Shown here: piece after piece, positions 60,984 through 64,000 of the stretch | How positions within the stretch are numbered: position 1 is the stretch's first letter | How the letters are laid out: each line of letters starts with the position of its first letter | Source of the DNA: Mucilaginibacter limnophilus | GTDB lineage: Bacteria > Bacteroidota > Bacteroidia > Sphingobacteriales > Sphingobacteriaceae | Length of the DNA stretch: 64,000 nucleotides | Assembly (NCBI RefSeq): GCF_004005815.1 | Contig: NZ_SACK01000002.1 | Span: forward strand, 930,001 to 994,000 | Direction of reading: 5' to 3' | Made by a program: the position numbers and the translations under genes | Notes under the pieces: model-generated | What the model was told of the DNA's origin: nothing | Database searches by the model: none | Seen by the model: only the letters and a program-made list of their open reading frames with translations

Positions 60984-61595
60984 ATGACCGTCTCCCTTTC
61001 TGCTTTCTCGCTGGTTATCGAAGTGCTGGCAACGATCGCTTTTACTGTTTCGGGCGTGTTCGCCGCGCTGGAAAAAAAGCTGGATGTATTTGGCGTCACC
61101 ATCATCGCCTTTATTACGGCCCTGGGCGGCGGTACGGTACGCGATGTGCTTATCGGCGCGACGCCGGTGGCCTGGATGAAGGATGTCAACCTGCTGCTGA
61201 TCATACTGGGTACGGTCGCTATCACCCTGCTGCTGCGTAAGCACATGGGTAACCTGCACCAGACACTGCTTCTTTTTGACGCCCTTGGCCTGGGTCTGTT
61301 CACGGTGGTCGGTATCCGCAAAGGGCTGGCCATCGACCTTTCGCCCGGTATTTGCGTCGCTTTAGGCACGATCACCGGGTGCTTTGGAGGCGTAGTGCGG
61401 GATATCCTGCTGAACAAGATCCCGACGCTTTTCCAGAAAGAGATCTACGCGACCGCCTGTATCGCCGGCGGTGTGCTGTACCTCATACTTATCCGACCTT
61501 TCGGCGAGGAGACCGCGGAGGTAACGGCCATCATCACCATCTCACTGATCCGGATCATCGCTTACCGCCGCAAGTGGACGTTGCCGCCTTTGTAA
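60984..61595 (+). CDS. TRIC/UPF0126 family cation-channel-like membrane protein
   Basis: 203 aa with six to seven helices in two repeats. Repeat 1 has FAALEKKLDVFGVTIIAFITALGGGTVRDVLIG and repeat 2 has KGLAIDLSPGICVALGTITGCFGGVVRDILLN; the GGGTxRD and GGVxRD signatures are typical. Bacterial relatives form trimeric potassium-permeable channels. A TACCTTTG -7 element (60971-60978) ends 5 bases before the ATG, so the mRNA is probably leaderless. It converges on the helicase gene. Confidence 0.9.
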   Translation: MTVSLSAFSLVIEVLATIAFTVSGVFAALEKKLDVFGVTIIAFITALGGGTVRDVLIGATPVAWMKDVNLLLIILGTVAITLLLRKHMGNLHQTLLLFDALGLGLFTVVGIRKGLAIDLSPGICVALGTITGCFGGVVRDILLNKIPTLFQKEIYATACIAGGVLYLILIRPFGEETAEVTAIITISLIRIIAYRRKWTLPPL

Positions 61596-61601
61596 GATTG
61601 A

Positions 61602-63575
61602 TCAGAACAAGCTGGCCTGATCGGCTGAGCCGCTGCTTTTACGTTCATATTCGCGTACCAGGGTCAGGATGGCTGCGCCGTAGCGACTGGTCTTTTCAGG
61701 GCCGACTCCCTTAATGCCGCTGAGGTTCTTCAATGAAGCAGGCAGCTTGGCAGCGATGGCGGCAAGGGTTTGTTCGCTAAAAAGCATGCCGGCCAGTATG
61801 CCTTCCTGCTGCGCGGTCCGGTCGCGCCATTCCAGCAGTTTCTCCAGCAGCGCTTCATTTGGCGTCGCGTTAAGCGCTTTAAGATAGGAATGCACCAGTG
61901 GCGGCTTAGCCTGTCTGCGCAATGCAAGCATTTTTTCAGTGGTAAAGGGTTCCGAACGAAAGTTGTCCAGTAACACGATGCGCGTCATCAGCCAACGGAG
62001 GAGTTTATCTGCCCGACCGGCGAGTTCCTTTGACGTGCCGATAAGCCCTGGCAGTTGTTCATGCAATTTTGCAATGATCGCTTCGAGTTTTTGATAGAAA
62101 TAATCAGCCGCCTTTCGGATGCGTTCATCGTCATAAGTTGCCGGATTCATTTTCGCCGCAACCGCTAAGATATCCATTTCCATACCCGGCAATACGCTTT
62201 CCAGCTTACTGCTGTTTTCCCGCAATCCGCTGAAGTTGAAAAGCTCACTCAGCAGGTAATGACGATAGGCCAGCTGGTGCTGTGCCAGCGTCGTATCATC
62301 CGGACGGTGTTTTACGGCTTCTTCATTAAACTTTTTGACCTGCAGGTCACCGATAATATATTGCATGCTGACCGGGCTGCGGAGCACCAGCCCTTCCAGT
62401 GAGCGGCAGCGGCTGAGCGCTACATAAGCTTGCCCGTGCGCAAAGGCGCCACTGACATCAATAATAGCTTTCTCAAAGGTAAGACCCTGGCTTTTGTGGA
62501 TGGTGATGGCCCAGGCCAGCCGCAGCGGGATCTGCGCAAAGCTGCCGGCATTGCTTTCGGCCACCTGTTCGCCGGCCATTTCATATTTGACATTACTCCA
62601 TTCCAGCGCCTGGACCGCGATCTCCCGGCCCTCCGGCGTCAGGACATGCACCGTATCCGCTTCCAGGCTGGTCACCGTCCCGATCTTGCCGTTATAATAG
62701 CGCTTTTCTGCTGAGCTATCATTTTTGACGAACATGACCTGCGCGCCAATCTTTAACAGTAACGACACTTCGGTAGGATAGCCATCAGCAGGAAACTCGC
62801 CCCGGAGGATTGCTTTGTATTCGACAAGCTCACCGGTCAAAGCTTCCAAAAGCTCTGTATTGATCTGCTGTGCTATCCTGTTATGCGTGGTCAGGGTGAT
62901 AAAACCTTCGGTTGACAAAAAGCCCGGAACGAAACGTGTATTCAATTGCGCCAGCTGAGCGGCGGTAAGCGACTGATCACGTATGCCGTTCAGGATATCT
63001 ACAAAAACTGGGTCGCTCTGCCTGTACACTTTCTCCAGCTCGATACGAACAAAAGCGCTGCGTCGCATCACCAGGCTGCTGAAAAAATACGGCGTAGCAT
63101 AATAGGAGCGGAGCAAGGTCCATTCCTCGTCGCGGATGATCGGGCTAAGCTGCGCCAGATCTCCGATCATTAACAGCTGCACCCCGCCGAAGGCGTGGTT
63201 GTTGCCACGGAGACTGCGCAGGATGGTATCAAGTTGGTCAAGTACATCAGGTCGAACCATACTGATCTCATCCATGACCAGCAGTTCCATATTTTGCAGG
63301 AGCTCATGTTTCTCCGGATTGTAATGCAGCTCGGGGCCTTCACTGCACGGCAACAACGGCCCGAAAGGCAGCTGAAAAAGCGAGTGGATGGTCATGCCGC
63401 CGGCATTGATCGCCGCCATACCGGTTGGCGCAACGATGACCAGTTTCTTTTTTGTTTCCTGCCTGAGCTGCCGTAGAAAGGTCGTCTTGCCTGTTCCGGC
63501 TTTGCCAGTCAAAAAAACGATCGTGTTCGTGGTATCAGTATAGGCCTGCGCCAGGTCAAGTAAGAGGTTATTCAT
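61602..63575 (-). CDS. PIF1-like helicase with HRDC-like C-terminus
   Basis: The ATG at 63575 (MNNLLLDLAQAYTDTTNT) gives about 657 aa; the frame continues to 63629. Walker A GKAGTGKT at residues 24-31, Walker B LLVMDEISMVRPD, the PIF1/RecD2 pattern TPFGPL-type loop, and near residue 380 RLAWAITIHKSQGLTFEKAIIDVSGAFAHGQAYVALSRC (motifs V-VI). The tail (LPASLKNLSGIKGVGPEKTSRYG) resembles an HRDC/helix-hairpin-helix module. Probable role in genome maintenance. Its GC-rich composition matches the neighbouring mutasome genes. Confidence 0.88.
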   Translation of the reverse strand: MNNLLLDLAQAYTDTTNTIVFLTGKAGTGKTTFLRQLRQETKKKLVIVAPTGMAAINAGGMTIHSLFQLPFGPLLPCSEGPELHYNPEKHELLQNMELLVMDEISMVRPDVLDQLDTILRSLRGNNHAFGGVQLLMIGDLAQLSPIIRDEEWTLLRSYYATPYFFSSLVMRRSAFVRIELEKVYRQSDPVFVDILNGIRDQSLTAAQLAQLNTRFVPGFLSTEGFITLTTHNRIAQQINTELLEALTGELVEYKAILRGEFPADGYPTEVSLLLKIGAQVMFVKNDSSAEKRYYNGKIGTVTSLEADTVHVLTPEGREIAVQALEWSNVKYEMAGEQVAESNAGSFAQIPLRLAWAITIHKSQGLTFEKAIIDVSGAFAHGQAYVALSRCRSLEGLVLRSPVSMQYIIGDLQVKKFNEEAVKHRPDDTTLAQHQLAYRHYLLSELFNFSGLRENSSKLESVLPGMEMDILAVAAKMNPATYDDERIRKAADYFYQKLEAIIAKLHEQLPGLIGTSKELAGRADKLLRWLMTRIVLLDNFRSEPFTTEKMLALRRQAKPPLVHSYLKALNATPNEALLEKLLEWRDRTAQQEGILAGMLFSEQTLAAIAAKLPASLKNLSGIKGVGPEKTSRYGAAILTLVREYERKSSGSADQASLF

Positions 63576-63667
63576 CTGCAATACAAAAGTAGGCGCCGGT
63601 TTTAAAGTATCTAGTGAATTTTTCCACATTAATCTTCGAGTTAGACAGAAATATTTATTTTCAGCGC

Positions 63668-63907
63668 ATGACCTTATATCAGTTTAACTCGCTCAGTCCG
63701 AAAGAAAAAGAAATTGCGATGATAAACGGCGAGTTTCTGGCCGATAGGCGGGAGGAAAGCGATACGATAGCGCTTTATGCCGTGTGTAATTTTTATGTTG
63801 AGGCCTATTATGATAACGCACTAAATGCGGTCACCATGCTGGCGGCTTTCCGGTCAACCGACCGCCTCGGCCCTTATCTTCAGCATATCCGAGTGCCTAC
63901 TTTCTAA
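63668..63907 (+). CDS. Conserved small hypothetical protein
   Basis: The ATG at 63668 (MTLYQFNSLSPKEKEIAMING) gives 79 aa; the frame opens at 63614 inside the divergent helicase leader. The pattern GEFLADRREESDTIALYAVCNFYVEAYYDNALNAV and LGPYLQHI matches a small uncharacterised protein that I have seen repeatedly in Mucilaginibacter/Pedobacter accessory regions. No function known. Confidence 0.7.
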   Translation: MTLYQFNSLSPKEKEIAMINGEFLADRREESDTIALYAVCNFYVEAYYDNALNAVTMLAAFRSTDRLGPYLQHIRVPTF

Positions 63908-64000
63908 GAGGCTTTGTGATAGTTTAACGCATAAAATAACTCATCGATAGAATAGACAGGCACGTCGCTTAAACAAAGCCCTGTCCGGCCCGTTACCCTT
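63904..64000 (-). CDS. C-terminal fragment of an unknown protein (cut by window edge)
   Basis: The minus strand is open from the window edge to a TAG at 63904-63906 (residues include VPVYSIDELFYALNYHKAS). Its stop overlaps the stop of the convergent gene by 4 nt. Too short to identify. Confidence 0.4.
   Translation of the reverse strand, partial: RVTGRTGLCLSDVPVYSIDELFYALNYHKAS

Noticed and set aside
61352..61714. 120-codon plus-strand frame
   Set aside because: Out-of-frame shadow of the TRIC-like gene running into the helicase antisense; His/Arg-rich.

Overview
The window looks like a chromosome segment of a Bacteroidota bacterium, most likely a Sphingobacteriaceae member of the Mucilaginibacter/Pedobacter type. 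Evidence: SusC-like outer-membrane proteins with carboxypeptidase-regulatory domains, GH92/GH20 enzymes, DUF885, DUF1080 and ThuA proteins, Bacteroidota lipoprotein signals, and several TAnnTTTG -7 promoter elements. No tRNA, rRNA or CRISPR array was found.

Layout. (1) 1-15.1 kb: mixed housekeeping genes (EcsC-like, DUF885 peptidase-like lipoprotein, DinB, alpha/beta hydrolase, TonB-receptor-like protein, TauE/SafE exporter with its DUF1634 partner, FbaB-type aldolase plus PfkB kinase, a COQ4-like membrane protein, an L,D-transpeptidase). It includes the first of four paralogous secreted DUF5005-like proteins (1121-2302). (2) 15.2-36.3 kb: a carbohydrate island. The + strand carries two sialate-O-acetylesterase-like proteins, a GH92 mannosidase lipoprotein, two DUF5005-like lipoproteins, a serine beta-lactamase-like hydrolase, an aldose-epimerase-like protein, an SDR dehydrogenase, a glucarate-dehydratase-like enolase-superfamily enzyme and an SMP-30 lactonase. 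The - strand carries a fourth DUF5005-like protein, a GH20 hexosaminidase and a translationally coupled aldolase / Gfo-Idh-MocA / D-lyxose-type isomerase / PfkB kinase set. A GntR/UTRA regulator is divergent from that set. Five close copies and one degenerate copy of the dyad TGTA(T/C)(A/G)TACA lie in front of these transcription units and of the distant DUF5005-like gene at 1121. I read the whole as one regulon: secreted glycan-processing enzymes on one side, cytoplasmic oxidation/dehydration and isomerase-kinase-aldolase routes on the other. No SusC/SusD pair and no sugar transporter lies inside it. (3) 36.3-48.8 kb: a RES/Xre-type toxin-antitoxin pair, a cluster of large secreted redox/carbohydrate proteins (ThuA-PQQ propeller-cytochrome c fusion, sorbosone-dehydrogenase-like propeller fused to a blue-copper domain, DUF1080 protein), a CorA transporter and a large second GH92 protein.

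(4) 48.8-52.6 kb: a gene-poor scar region. It holds a frameshifted and truncated ATPase pseudogene ending at a nearly perfect 35-bp inverted repeat, an intact DUF4143-type ATPase, remnants of an AbiEi-like antitoxin and of an STN-domain protein, several long palindromes just upstream of minus-strand genes, and a possible small RNA. (5) 52.6-64 kb: visibly more GC-rich. It holds a hypothetical protein, an IS630-type transposase, the SOS mutagenesis cassette imuA-imuB-dnaE2, a decaying DUF1810 gene, a TRIC/UPF0126 membrane protein, a PIF1-like helicase with an HRDC-like tail, and small conserved genes.

The most interesting unexplained items are the GntR operator set with the four DUF5005-like paralogs, the three stem-loops at 31.65-31.82 kb that keep an identical 12-nt loop while their stems differ, and the palindrome-preceded ATPase/antitoxin genes of the scar region.
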